Shown here: positions 23,285 through 39,184 of the stretch, in pieces
How positions within the stretch are numbered: position 1 is the first letter of the stretch
How the letters are laid out: each line of letters starts with the position of its first letter
Source: Scylla paramamosain
Lineage: Eukaryota > Arthropoda > Malacostraca > Decapoda > Portunidae
Assembly: GCF_035594125.1 (NCBI RefSeq)
Contig: NC_087161.1
Span: forward strand, 8,541,001 to 8,605,000
Length of the DNA: 64,000 nt
Direction: 5' to 3'
Translations under genes and position numbers: made by a program
The notes under the pieces: generated by a model
What the model was told of the DNA's origin: nothing
The model's input: the letters and a program-made list of their open reading frames with translations, nothing else
The model's database searches: none

Positions 23285-26200
23285 AGGAGAAGGCAGTAGA
23301 CACCTCCCGAAACGATAATTGCTCCCAGTGAGGTCTAAAGCACTGTTCACGGGGTGCTGTGAACTTATCATTAAACCCAGCTGTGACCTCACTGAACGTT
23401 TCCCTTTGTGTCTCACAACACAAGGGGGCAGTCACAGCCTGCCCTCTAAAGACAACTCTCTTCCTCCTCACAAAACTACAAGCACCTAATAACACACACA
23501 CCCTTCACCCAAAAATTTTAAAATCATCATGGCGACTCCTACACCAGCCTCGGAGTCTCCATCTGAGGAGGGGACCATAAATGTCCCCATTTCGGACTGC
23601 CTTTCTGTCGACGACCCTAAGTGTCTTGACACCCCCCTCAACTTTTTCTTCATTAACTTCTGCAATATTCGCGGTCTAAGATCTAATTTTCAATCTGTAG
23701 AACACCACCTCTCCTCTTCTAAACCTCATCTTCTTTTCCTCACTGAAACTCAGGTGTCTGAGGCAACTGACAGTAGCCTCTTTTCTGTTCCCTCCTACTT
23801 TCTCTATCCTCATTTTCGATCCAAAGCTGGATGCTGCGTTTATGTGCGCAATGACTTAACCTGCTCCCGTGCCCACGCTCTAGAATCTTCCGAGTTTTCC
23901 ACCATCTGGCTACGACTACATACTAAATTTATCTGTGCTGTATACCTCTCTCCTAACTCCTCTGACTATAAGAAATTCTTTGACTACTTAACTTCCAAAG
24001 TGGAGCACATTCTAACCCTCTTCCCTTTTGCAGAGATCTCCATTCTTGGAGACTTCAGTGTTCACCACCAGCTTTGGCTTTCCTCTCCCTTCACTGACCA
24101 TCCTGGTGACCTAGCCTACAACTTTGCTATCCTCCATGACCTAGAGCAATTGGTGCAACACCCTACTCGTATTCCTGACCGTCTTGGAGATACGCCCAAC
24201 ATTCTTGACCTTTTCCTGACCTCTAATCCATCTGCTTATGCTGTCACCCTTTCTTCTCCGTTGGGCTCCTCCGATCACAATCTCATATCTTTATCTTGTC
24301 CTATCACTCAAATTCCTCCTCAGGATCCCCCTAAGCGAAGGTGCCTCTGGCGTTTTGCCTCTGCTAGTTGGGGGGACCTGAGGAGGTATTTTGCTGATTT
24401 TCCTTGGAATGACTACTGCTTCCGTGTCAGAGACCCGTCTTTGTGTGCTGACCGCATAACAGAGGTGATAGTGTCTGGCATGGAGGCGTACATTCCTCAC
24501 TCTTTTTCTCGTCCTAAACCTTGGTTTAACACAGCTTGTTCTCGTGCTATACATGATAGAGAGGTGGCCCACAAAAGGTACTTAAGCCTTCCATCACCAG
24601 AATCTCATGCACTTTATATTTCTGCCCGGAACCATGCCAAGTCTGTTCTCCAACTAGCCAAAAACTCCTTCATTAACAGAAAATGTCAAAACCTTTCAAG
24701 ATCTAACTCCCCTCGTGATTTCTGGCATCTAGCCAAAAATATCTTCAATAACTTTGCTTCTTCTTCTTTCCCTCCTCTACTTCAACCAGATGGCACCACT
24801 GCTATCACATCTATTTCTAAAGCTGAACTCTTTGCTCAAACCTTTGCTAAAAACACTACCTTGGACGATTCTGGGCTTGTTCCTCCCTCTCCTCCACCCT
24901 CTGACTACTTCATGCCACCTATTAAAATTCTTCGCAATGATGATTTCCATGCCCTCGCTGGCCTAAACCCTCGGAAGGCTTATGGACCTGATGGGGTCCC
25001 TCCTATTGTTCTCCGAAACTGTGCCTCCGTGCTTGCACCTTGCCTAGTCAAACTCTTTCAGCTCTGTCTGTCAACATCTACCTTTCCTTCTTGCTGGAAA
25101 TTTGCCTACATTCAACCTGTTCCTAAAAAGGGTGACCGCTCTAATCCCTCAAACTACCGTCCTATTGCTTTAATTTCCAGCATATCTAAAATTTTTGAAT
25201 CTATCCTCAACAGGAAGATTCTTAAACATCTATCACTTCACAACCTTCTATCTGATCGCCAGTATGGGTTCCGTCAAGGCCGCTCTACTGGTGATCTTCT
25301 GGCTTTCCTTACTGAGTCTTGGTCATCCTCTTTTAGAGATTTTGGTGAAACTTTTGCTGTTGCCTTGGACATATTATCAAAAGCCTTTGATAGAGTCTGG
25401 CACAAAGCTTTGATTTCCAAAGTACCCTCCTACGGTTTCTATCCTTCTCTCTGTAACTTCATCTCAAGTTTCCTTTCTGACCTTTCTATTGCTGCTGTGG
25501 TAGACGGTCACTGTTCTTCTCCTAAATCTATTAACAGCGGTGTTCCTCAGGGTTCTGTCCTGTCACCCACTCTCTTCTTATTATTCATTAATGATCTTCT
25601 AAACGAAACTTCTTGTCCTATCCACTCCTACGCTGATGATACCACCCTGGACTTTTCCACGTCTTTTCATAGACGTCCAACCCTTCAGGAGGTAAACATA
25701 TCATGCAGGGACACCACAGAACGCCTGACTTCTGATCTTTCTAAAATTTTTGATTGGGGCAGAGCAAACTTGGTATTGTTCAATGCCTCAAAAACTCAAT
25801 TCCTCCATCTATCAACTCGACACAACCTTCCAGACAACTATCCCCTCTTCTTCAATGACACTCAACTGTCCCCCTCTTCTACACTGAACATCCTCGGTCT
25901 GTCTTATAATCTGAACTGGAAACTTCACATCTAATCTCTAGTTAAAACAGCTTCTATGAAGTTAGGTGTTCTGAGACGTCTCCGCCAGTTTTTCTCACCC
26001 ACCCAGCTGGTAACTCTGTACAAGGGCCTTATCCGTCCATGTATGGAGTATGCTTCACATGTCTGGGGGGCTCCACTCATACTGCTCTTCTAGACAGGGT
26101 GGAATCAAAATCTTTTCGTCTCATCAACTCATCTCCTCTAACTGACTGTCTTCAGCCTCTCTCTCACCGCCGCAATGTTGCATATCTAGCTGTCTTCTAC

Positions 26201-26571
26201 CGCTATTTTCATGCTAACTGCTCTTCTGATCTTGCTAACTGCATGCCTCCCCTCCTTCCGCGGCCTCGCTGCACAAGACTTTCTTCTTTCTCTCACCCCT
26301 ATTCTGTCCACCTCTCTAACGCAAGAGTTAACCAGTATTCTCAATCATTCATCCCTTTCTCTGGTAAACTCTGGAACTCCCTGCCTGCTTCTGTATTTCC
26401 ACCTTCCTACGACTTGAATTCTTTCAAGAGGGAGGTTTCAAGACACTTATCCACCAATTTTTGACCACTGCTTTGACCCTTTTATGGGACTGGCATTTCA
26501 GTGGGCATTTTCTTTTATTAGATTTTTGTTGCAATTGGGTAGTATCCTTCCTACATAAAAAAAAAAAAAAA
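23285..26571 (+). mobile_element. LINE B copy 3, longest and best-preserved copy
   Basis: Plus-strand element of about 3.3 kb. The 5' UTR (from about 23,285) shares its start with copies 1 and 4. A single long endonuclease-RT frame runs 23,529-25,934, the C-terminal region continues to 26,463, a short 3' UTR follows and an A-tail lies at 26,557-26,571. No ORF1 precedes the endonuclease frame in any copy here. Copy 4 lies immediately downstream in the opposite direction. RT motifs place it in the Jockey/CR1/L2 assemblage; the exact clade is not determined. Confidence 0.93.
23529..26463 (+). pseudogene. LINE B endonuclease-reverse transcriptase, nearly full length
   Basis: An 801-codon open frame (23,529-25,934) begins with a Ser/Thr/Pro-rich leader, then an APE-type endonuclease (residues about 35-260: [34 protein letters not shown]). 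A linker follows, then the RT (about 440-740: [35 protein letters not shown] motif [13 protein letters not shown] motif B, SYADDTTL motif C). The conserved GDFN reads GDFS (24,057-24,059); copy 4 keeps Asn. The frame ends early at TAA 25,932-25,934. The C-terminal domain continues beyond it and also shifts frame near 26,068 before 26,039-26,463. An extra codon sits inside motif A. These defects make activity doubtful. Confidence 0.9.
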
Positions 26572-26677
26572 TGCATAAAAATTATGTCTGAGCAGCTCTA
26601 TGCACCAGCATTACATTAAATTTAATTTAATTTAATGCACCAACATTAAAGACGAGGTGTGGTGGGCCCTTACATAA
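26572..26677. other. 106-bp spacer between inverted LINE B copies
   Basis: AT-rich spacer between the A-tail of copy 3 and the T-tract of copy 4. It contains ATTTAATTTAATTTAAT low complexity and no gene. Confidence 0.8.
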
Positions 26678-30765
<4,088 letters not shown>

Positions 30766-31450
30766 AATTCTTATCCCACCCTAGTCTCCGTCAAATATTA
30801 GAGCAGGTCTCAGTACATCTGCTCCATTCAAGTGCTGCGTAGTGATTGTGGGAATGCGCGCCCAACGCTCTCCAACACTTCTCTTGCCGCTATGTAGGCG
30901 GGTTCCACCAATTTCCCCTTCTTCCTTTCCAGCCCAGTGTGTAAGACTGTTATGTTCCCCCAATGTGGCTGTGTTTCTCCGCATGTACGGCGAGGAAGTT
31001 TGTGGTTCTATGATGTTACAGGTCGTTCTTGTGCTCTTTCAGTCTTCTTTCCATTCCCCGCGCAGTCTCGACGTAGTATGTAGCAGTACAACCGCCACAT
31101 GAGATGGAGAATACTATGCTCAACTGCTTCCCCTTTCCCACACTATGTTCTGCAACTTTTGCTCCGAGGCGTATGGTACGCATATGCCTGCGTCTGACAA
31201 CACTTTCGTGATCATTTCTACGCCTTTTGCATACGGAACGACTAAGTATTCCCTATTTTCTTTTTCTTTTCTTCATTTCTTCTTAGCTATTCTTGTTACT
31301 TTATTTTTTCAGTTTTGGAGAAAGCCTAAAGGATATAAAGGTTTTTGGAAGGCCTGTGTTATGTATGCGATTACATCGTCCAAAAACTCGTTATTACAAT
31401 TTCTAAGTGCCCTTGGATAGAAACCAATTACCATTCCTGACTTTGTTTTT
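30766..31450 (-). pseudogene. Penelope-like element fragment (RT end and GIY-YIG nuclease)
   Basis: The minus strand gives, in order, an RT C-terminal stretch (YPRALRNCNNEFLDDVIAYI, about 31,420-31,360), a linker with VPYAKGVEMITKVLSDAGI, and a GIY-YIG-type nuclease (VYSISCGGCTATYY, ETARGMERRLKEHKNDL, about 31,115-31,020). A C-terminal open frame of 67 codons follows (30,984-30,781). These are the hallmarks of Penelope-like elements, which pair an RT with a GIY-YIG endonuclease. The GIY-YIG core is altered (TYYVET where family members usually have YVGET), and frameshifts separate the parts. The RT palm is absent. Confidence 0.75.
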
Positions 31451-31577
31451 CACTGTGGCAAGATAAGTAATGAAAAAAGTCGTCTTTAATGGTGGACTTT
31501 CTATATACGGATAATTTTACACTGTTACAGTATTGGTGTATCACTGTGTCAAGGATAGGAAGCTTATTGTTCTCTTC
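31451..31577. other. Short unassigned spacer
   Basis: AT-rich and possibly more decayed Penelope-like sequence. No gene. Confidence 0.3.
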
Positions 31578-31640
31578 TTCTTGAACGTTCCCCTTTGTGT
31601 CTCACAACAGAAGGGGGTAGTCACAGCCTGGCCTCTAAAT
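31578..31640 (+). repeat. LINE B 5' UTR fragment
   Basis: CCCTTTGTGTCTCACAACA, then GGGG.AGTCACAGCCTG and CCTCTAAA match the LINE B 5' UTR at 23,401-23,450. An isolated 60-bp piece in plus orientation. Confidence 0.85.
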
Positions 31641-31869
31641 TGAGACCAATTGGAACCTTCTTAACTCTTGGACACGGCCCGGACACAGGCCAGTGCAGTC
31701 TCTGAACAGCGCTCTTGCACATGGACATACGTTCATGGCCAGAAAGTTATAGAAGTTATCTCACCCATCTTAGTGGTGGCAACCACATCCTCCCACCTGC
31801 CCAGTCAACTGGTAAGAACTTATAGTAGTATAACCTTAGAGTGGAGTATAAAATTAATCATGTAAGGAA

Positions 31870-32392
31870 ATTGTGGTGGAAGACGCAACCCGAGTCGCTG
31901 CCTCTTTAGCCAGCCTATCGCCCTTCTCATTCCAATGAACTCCCACATGTGAGGGTACCCAACAAAATGTTATGTGATATCGTTTGCGCTGAAACAGGTG
32001 AATCCACTTTAAAACATATGAAATTAGGGGAGGGAGAGAGGAAGTAAAATGCTCCTGACTACGGGAGTCACTAAAAATAGTAAAACTTGAAACCGGTAAG
32101 GTAGAAATTATTTTTGTTTTTTAGAAATTGGCAGATAACTCTGCTGTAAAAACAGAGGCAACTCTCAGATGGCTACCGCCTCGACAGAAGGAAGGGAATA
32201 TATAACTATATCCCACTTCTGCATCAGACTTTGAACCATCTGTGTAGATGGGGAGCCAGAGTGTGTCGAAGGGCGTTCCAAAAATAAAGTTTTTATTATA
32301 AACAACAGGGGGGAAGATCGATACCCACGAAAACCGCCAGTACCCGACCCGATATCCAAAAGGCTTAGGAAAACTAGGGCAGGACACCAGCA
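31870..32392 (-). pseudogene. LINE E RNase H domain remnant
   Basis: A 90-codon minus frame (32,393-32,121) with LPIYTDGSKSDAEVGYS (first catalytic Asp of RNase H) and VASVFTAELSA (catalytic Glu). A downstream stretch in another frame contains HITFCWVPSHVG-like residues and a DRLA-x-EAA match near 31,900. This is the RNase H found at the C-terminus of jockey/I-type ORF2. Frameshifted. Confidence 0.75.
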
Positions 32393-32400
32393 TCCAACAG

Positions 32401-33174
<774 letters not shown>

Positions 33175-33189
33175 TCCATCAGCAAGCTA

Positions 33190-34873
33190 GGGATTGGGAG
33201 TGAGCGGAATGCACCAGTTGCCAGGCGAATACCAGCGTGGTGCACCGAATCCAACACATAGAGCAGAGCCTCAGTAATAGACGAACAGATTTCACAACTG
33301 TACTCTAATTTAGAAAGACCAGGAGTTCGGTGCAAGGCTAGGAGTAGGAGGGTCTGTCTGTCAGCGTCCCAAGAAGTATAAGCCAAAATTCTTAGAAGTG
33401 ACAGCAACTTGCTCTCAATCAATGGCATCTGAGCTGCATAAAAAGAGATAGACAGTTAAGTCATCGACATATAAGCTACCAAGAACTCCTTCCAGAAGTA
33501 CACCAACATTTATAGTTACAGCGACAACTGTAACTCTAAGTTTACCTCCTTGCGGCACGCCGCTCTTTAAGTGGGCATTCTTATGACAGATTGCCACCAA
33601 CCCGTACCCGTAAAAAGAAAAAAAACGAGATAAAAACTGTTGTATAAAAACAGGGACTTGGCCATGAAGAACAAACTCAAACAAACTAAATAAAATGCCA
33701 TGACGCCAGGCTGTGTTGTAAGCTTTCTCTAAATAAAAAAAAAAAAAAGACTGTGACACGGTGTTGCTGATTAGCAAATGCCTCAGAAATGGAAGATTCC
33801 AGAGCCAATAAAGTCACAGATAGCATTTTCCGGAAATCATACTGAACAGCAGATAAGTGATTCCCTCTCTTTAAGTACCACATAAGCCTGATATTCACCA
33901 TCTTTTCCAACAACTTACAAATGCATGACGTTAGAGAAATGGGGTGATAATTGGTCGTTAGCTGATGGTCTTTTCCAGGCCTTGGAATGAGAATAATTGC
34001 AGCCACACCCCTGAAAAGATGGAAAATCACCGCTATTCCAAAAAAAAAAAAAAAAAAATTATAGAGGTCAAATAAAAAGGTAAAAGCTTCATCGGACATG
34101 TGGTGCAAAAAGGAATATGAGATGTCATTGGGACCCGGAGATGAATCATGGCACTGGGATAAAAGCCATGCATAGCTGAGACCAAGAAAATGGAACAGTA
34201 TAAGACTCTCCCCCAGGGGAGGCAAAATTGATGCCAGCAGATTTCCAAATGTCGACAATGAAGTGCCATAGGTGTTGCTAGACCCTTTCTAGAGACACTG
34301 GCAAAGTGCTCAGCAAACAGGTCGGCAACTGTCTTATTTCTACCACCGTGCCCCTATCATGGGCTAAAACAGGTGAAACAGATGGGGGAGGAGCAGAGTA
34401 CTTCCCAGATATTTTGGAGACTCTGTTGAAGACAGAGTCTGGAAGAACATGGGATAAAACAGGTGAAACAGATGGGGAAGGAGCAGAGTACTTCCCAGAT
34501 ATTTTGCAGACTCTGTTGAAGACAGAGTCTGGAAGAAGACTTCCACTAACTGAGAACCTCAGTGAGTGGAAGTGGAAACTGTGATGGAAGGGATATAACT
34601 CTTCCAAGAATCCTGCCGAGTACTCTTTAAAATGTGGTGAGCACGGGCTTGCGCTTGTCGAAAAGCCTCCAAACAGTGGACGTCCCTACGATGCCGTCGA
34701 ATGCGAAGAAAGGCAGCACACTGAGCAGCGGCTCTACAATCCGCATTCCACCATGGAACAGGACGTTTAGGAAAATGGCCAGAGGTCTTAGGAATGGACT
34801 GAATAGCAGTGGAGTGCAAGACATCTCGTTGACTGAGCGGGCAGGGGTGTTGAGATCTTTGAATAGGTGCCAA
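33190..34873 (-). pseudogene. LINE E linker and reverse transcriptase
   Basis: The linker frame 34,873-34,559 has VPWWNADCRAAAQ, typical of jockey elements. RT remnants follow: DSSPGPNDISYSFLHHM, ILIPRPGKDHQLTTNYHPISL, and in another frame LEKAYNTAWRHGIL (motif A; the catalytic Asp is replaced by the A-tract artefact region). Then come SGVPQGGKLRVT (motif B) and LYVDDLTVY (motif C) at 33,777-33,415. The thumb LLRILAYTSWDADRQ is at 33,428 downwards. Homopolymer runs at 33,738-33,752 and 34,040-34,058 shift the frame. Confidence 0.78.
34361..34540. repeat. 90-bp tandem duplication within LINE E
   Basis: The unit GGG.TAAAACAGGTGAAACAG... occurs at 34,361 and again at 34,451 with only a few differences. 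Ninety bases are 30 codons, so the duplication is frame-neutral on the minus strand, where residues DSVFNRV and SGKYSAP repeat. Confidence 0.92.
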
Positions 34874-34980
34874 TCCACCTTATCTAACCACCATTAGGGA
34901 GGACGTGACTGTGGTGCAGAATCAGTTGACTGCAATAAAACTGGGAAGTGATCACTCCTATGTAGGTCTGGTAAGACTTT

Positions 34981-35560
34981 CTAGTTAAAATCAAGAAAAG
35001 AATTAGAGGACAGAGAGAGATCTATTGTTGTAAAAGTACCGGTTTGACTATGGAAATGGGTCACGTTTCCAGAGTTTAAAATCTCCAAACCTGAATCCTC
35101 AATAAAAGAAGTAATTAAAAGCCCACGAGGGTTGACAGCGTCATCATCCCACAAAGGATGGCGACCATTGAAGTCTCCCAACAAAATAAGAAGAGAAGGA
35201 ATAGCATTTAAAAGATTATCAAGTTAATTTCTCTTGATAGGAATACTGAGAGGCAGATACAGACTGAACAATGTATAAAAAAAACGATTTATAAAAACCT
35301 TAAAGGTAACAACCTGCAGTGGAGAGTGAATATGCAGGTGGAGAAAAGGAATATCATTGCAAATAAAGATGGCAGCGCGATCCTCGTGGCCCTGACCAGA
35401 GAATGGAGTGGAAAAGAAAGCACAATACCCAGGAGAACCAAAGTGAGCTGATTGTCTGAGCATTGCCTCTTGGAAAGAAATACAAACAGGAGAAAACCTA
35501 AAGATCAACACTCGGAATTCCTCCCAGGAGGCATGCAAACAGCGACAATTCCACAGCAAG
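34981..35560 (-). pseudogene. LINE E endonuclease domain
   Basis: It starts with ILLWNCR-type residues (MLWNCRCLHASWEEF) near 35,559, with CISFQEAMLRQ carrying the catalytic Glu context. In a second frame at 35,184-34,981 it shows LGDFNGRHPLWDD (catalytic GDFN), then a hydrophobic Ser-rich end. A frameshift lies near 35,220. The SDH box falls in the decayed stretch after 34,980. Confidence 0.75.
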
Positions 35561-35768
35561 ATCTTGAATTTTACTATTTTGAGAGGGTCTTCAGGGAAGC
35601 CACAGAGAGAAGCTTCCCTTTATCAACCTTTATCAACTATGGTCTGACCATTTTGAATTGAGCGATTAGGTGTTGTCTTTTCCGGGGAATCCCCGGTCTT
35701 CGGCGCTGCCAAACCTTGTACTGGGCAATTATCAGACTGAAGCCACTAACAACCTTGCTTCCCACTCA

Positions 35769-35772
<4 letters not shown>

Positions 35773-35834
<62 letters not shown>
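35773..35834. repeat. (CT)n microsatellite
   Basis: About 31 CT units near the 5' edge of LINE E. Confidence 0.97.
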
Positions 35835-35838
<4 letters not shown>

Positions 35839-35962
35839 GCTTATGCAATCTACATTTCATGCAAATCTATCTCTATCAGAGATCTATACTTGCCTATGAA
35901 TCATTAGAATTTGAGAAAAAATCTGCCTGTCAGTCAATCAAAGCTGCCTCCTCCCCCAACCG

Positions 35963-35971
<9 letters not shown>

Positions 35972-36041
<70 letters not shown>
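35972..36041. repeat. (CT)n microsatellite
   Basis: About 35 CT units. Minus-strand frames of Glu-Arg repeats here are artefacts. Confidence 0.97.
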
Positions 36042-36045
<4 letters not shown>

Positions 36046-36429
36046 GCCAACAGATCTTGAAGGGTCAAGTAATGATCCCCTATTAGCCTTTTCTTCCAGC
36101 TGTGGAGGTGACCAGAGAAGGAGTGGGAGAGGTAGCTTCCATCGTGGTTGGCGGGGCGAGAGGAAGTGACCATGGATTAACACGTCACTCTGACCATGTG
36201 ACTTAACTCGGTCACTCATGGAGACGTGACAACGTCTTGAGGAAACGTTGCCAAGTATTAAGTATTAAAAAACAATGCAAGTATCATTAAAAAAATATAT
36301 ATTACACTTACTTGCTTTTTTTTTTAGAGCATCACAGTGTATATATACTACAATACCATTTAATTTTGAGGTAGGAAATACATGACATGAGGTGTGTCTT
36401 GGTATAAGTGTGGCAGCGCAGCAAGCCAG
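36042..36429. other. Unassigned, no gene seen
   Basis: Mixed-complexity sequence without coding motifs on either strand. Confidence 0.3.
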
Positions 36430-36725
36430 AGAATACCCAGAAAGGACAATGCCTAAACGCTCAATTCAGAATGGTCAGACCATAGTTACTTTACTTGGCC
36501 GGCTAGGCTTATGTGATCCTACGTTATTGTAGGCACAGAAACCTGAGATTGTGTAGCTGGTGTGATAGTTACCTGCACATGAGTCTCTAAAACTCCTGAA
36601 GAGACTGGAGGAGGAAGAAGGTTCCTCAACAAAGACGTATCGGTATCACTCTTGGAGGAGGAGTTATTTGGATGACAGGCAGAGAAGCCCTCTATATCCA
36701 TATCAGCATTGAATGAATCACTTTG
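36430..36725. repeat. Rearranged LINE E ORF1 pieces
   Basis: About 60 bp at 36,430-36,490 (CTCAATTCAGAATGGTCAGA) match the reverse complement of 35,640-35,690, the junction between LINE E ORF1 and its endonuclease frame, so they are inverted relative to LINE E. Next to it a 60-codon minus frame (36,701-36,519), Ser/Thr-rich with CHPNNSSSKSDTD, could be LINE E ORF1 sequence. The second assignment is a guess. Confidence 0.45.
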
Positions 36726-36738
36726 ATTAATTACTTTT

Positions 36739-37530
36739 TTTTTTTATGTAGGAGGGACACTGGCCAAGGGCAACAAACAAAAAAAAAAAAAAGCCCACTG
36801 AGGAGCCAGTCCCAGAAAAGTGTCCAAAGCGTTAGTCAAAAATTGAAGGATTAGTGTCTTGTAACCTTCCTCTTGAAGAAATTCAAGTCATAGGAAGGTG
36901 GAAATACAGAAGCAGGCAGGGAGTTCCAGAGTTTACCAGAGAAAGAGATCAGTGATTGAGAATACTGGTTAACTCTTGCGTTAGAGAGGTGGACAAAATA
37001 GGGGTGAGAGAAAGAAGAAACTGTTGTGGAGGGAAGCTGCGGGAGGAGGAGAGGCATGCAGTTAGCAAAATCAGAAGAGCAGTTAGCATGAAAATAGCAG
37101 TAGAAGACAGCTGGAGATACAACATTGCGGCGATGAGAGAGAGGCAGAAGACAGTCAGTTAGAGGAGAGGAGTTGATGAGACGAAAAGCTTTTTATTCCA
37201 CCCTGTCTAGAAGAGCGGTATGAGTGGAACCCCAAGAAGGTCATTGCTGAATAATAAAAGAGTGGGTGACAGGACAAAACCCTTAGGAACACCACAGTTA
37301 ATAGATTTACGAGAAGACCAGTGACCGTCTTCTACAGCAGTAATAGAACGGTCAGAAAGGAAACTTGAGATGAAGTTACAGAGAGAAGGATAGAAGCCAT
37401 AGGAGGGTAGTTTGGAATTGAAAGCTTTGTGCCAGACTCTATCAAAAGCTCTTGATATATCTAAGTCAACAACAAAAGTTTTACCAAAATCTCTAAAAGA
37501 GGAAGACCAAGACTGAGTAAGGAAGATAGA
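36739..37530 (-). mobile_element. LINE B copy 6, internally deleted
   Basis: The T-tract and LINE B 3' tail begin at 36,739. The C-terminal domain follows to about 37,236, then a jump to the RT motif B/motif A region ([25 protein letters not shown]) at 37,240-37,530. The region encoding RT motif C to the thumb is deleted. The 5' end is truncated at about 37,530. Frameshifts and stops throughout. Confidence 0.88.
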
Positions 37531-38235
37531 CTGGGATAAGGAAGGGAGCGAGAGCTGGCCACTCATTTTAAAAAGAGGCCCGTATGATTCGAAAATTTGT
37601 CCACGACAGACAAGATCTCCCCCCACAACGCATCCCAGCCCAGACACCCAACCTTCATATACAGGACAACCTCAAAAGGTGGCCCCTCTGGTGAGCGGCA
37701 TCGTTGACCCTTATTGGCAACCTAACTATGGGAACTATTTAGTCTGGTCCATCACTGACGACCTTGCTAGCATGGGTAGCCCTCTACTCCTAAGAAGGGT
37801 GGAGCAGGAGCCAAAGTCCCCTCTAGCCTCGCTCGCCAGCTCAGAGGGACCCTCAAGCGCCCCCCACCACAACAAGGTGGTTCCCACTATGGGGGGACCA
37901 CCGCGGGAGCAACATCGTCGAGGGTGATTTACTCTAGTTTAAAGCATGACTGCAGAGCGACAGGCGCCCCTGGGGAATCCTGCTGTGCTGCGGGGGCCTC
38001 CAAGGGGAACAAGGAGGATCCCTCTCCGGCTTAGCCGGGGAAATTACCGGCCTAAAAAGTGTAGAGTGTACATGTGCCCAGCTCGACGCCTGGAGGTAGA
38101 GGTATCGAGAGTAAAGACATGCCATGCCACTGGCCGATCGGATAGAACGTAGGTCAGTGGTGAGGGGCGTCAACCCCTAGGGAGTCGCTGGTCCTCTGTT
38201 ACCCCTTCGGTGGGGCGTAACAATTGTTGTTATTG
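37531..38235. other. GC-rich block of unknown nature
   Basis: Clearly GC-richer than its neighbours, with several short overlapping frames on both strands but none with a motif (37,679-37,927; 37,946-38,152). It ends GTAACAATTG just before a trinucleotide repeat, and its last 60 bp (CCCTTCGGTGGGGCGTAACA) resemble a structured retroposon 3' end. It may be a LINE 5'/3' UTR or SINE; not identified. Confidence 0.4.
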
Positions 38236-38322
38236 CTACTCCTTCTGCTACTACTAGTACTACTACTACTACGACTACTACTACTACTACTACTAGTACT
38301 ACTACTACTACTACTGTAATTA
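38236..38322. repeat. (ACT)n trinucleotide repeat
   Basis: ACT/CTA repeats with AGT interruptions. Confidence 0.93.
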
Positions 38323-38965
38323 TTGCTACTACATCACAAGATTCTCCCAGCATAGTAGCCTTCCTGCAGATATGAAATTAAATTTCTACACAAAATGTCT
38401 GATATACATCGTACAACAGGTAGCTGCTGCATACAACTTATTAAGATCAGTTTTCCGTGTTGAAGAAGGATATAATCGAAAAAAAAAAGCATATTGTATT
38501 ATGAGCGAAATGGAAGTGGTCTTTGTCGAGATCAGACTGGTGATGCGGATGTTAAAGGTAATAGGGGAGTGGTGGAAGTGATGGTGGTGACGGTAATAGT
38601 ATATTAGTAATAGTGGAACTGTGAACAAGGTGGATGAAATTATGGTGAACATGAAGTTAATGAGGTAGAGATGATAAAACTGGAGACAGAAATGGAGATC
38701 AATTTATGAGCATGCATTAATTGGTTTTGGTGGTATCAACAGCGGAAGCGAATGGGTAGAGATATTAAGGTAGGGAAACAGTGGTGGTGGTAGGTGAGGA
38801 TGCTAGTAGTACTAGTGGATGCTGTTAATGAAGAAGGCGGTAGTGGTGGTTGGTCACAAACCTGAGGTAAGGAGCGAGGACGCGATGAGCCAGACAACCA
38901 GCAGCAGACCCACCATGCCGCCACCGAGGCCCTGCAACCACACAGCTTGCGTTACTCTTACTACA
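38323..38965. other. Unassigned, no gene seen
   Basis: Purine-rich (GGTGGT, GATG) simple sequence and ordinary AT-rich DNA. Frames are without motifs. Confidence 0.3.
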
Positions 38966-39043
38966 GGTGTTGGTGCTCCTCCTACCACTGCTGCTGCTGC
39001 TGCTACTACTACTACTGCTACTACTACTACTACTATTACTACA

Positions 39044-39087
<44 letters not shown>

Positions 39088-39114
39088 ATCTATTACTACT
39101 ACTACTGCTGCTTC

Positions 39115-39161
<47 letters not shown>

Positions 39162-39184
39162 TTGTTGTTGCTGCTGCTGCTGCA
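38966..39184. repeat. CTG/CTA trinucleotide repeat tract
   Basis: About 220 bp of mixed CTG, CTA and TTG triplets. All overlapping frames are homopolymeric (Leu, Tyr/Cys, Thr/Ala, Ser) and not genes. Confidence 0.96.

Noticed and set aside
34361..34540. CRISPR-like direct repeats
   Set aside because: Only two contiguous 90-bp units without spacers, within a LINE, in eukaryotic DNA.
35670..36219. Ser-Leu and Glu-Arg repeat frames
   Set aside because: They are translations of the (CT)n tracts.
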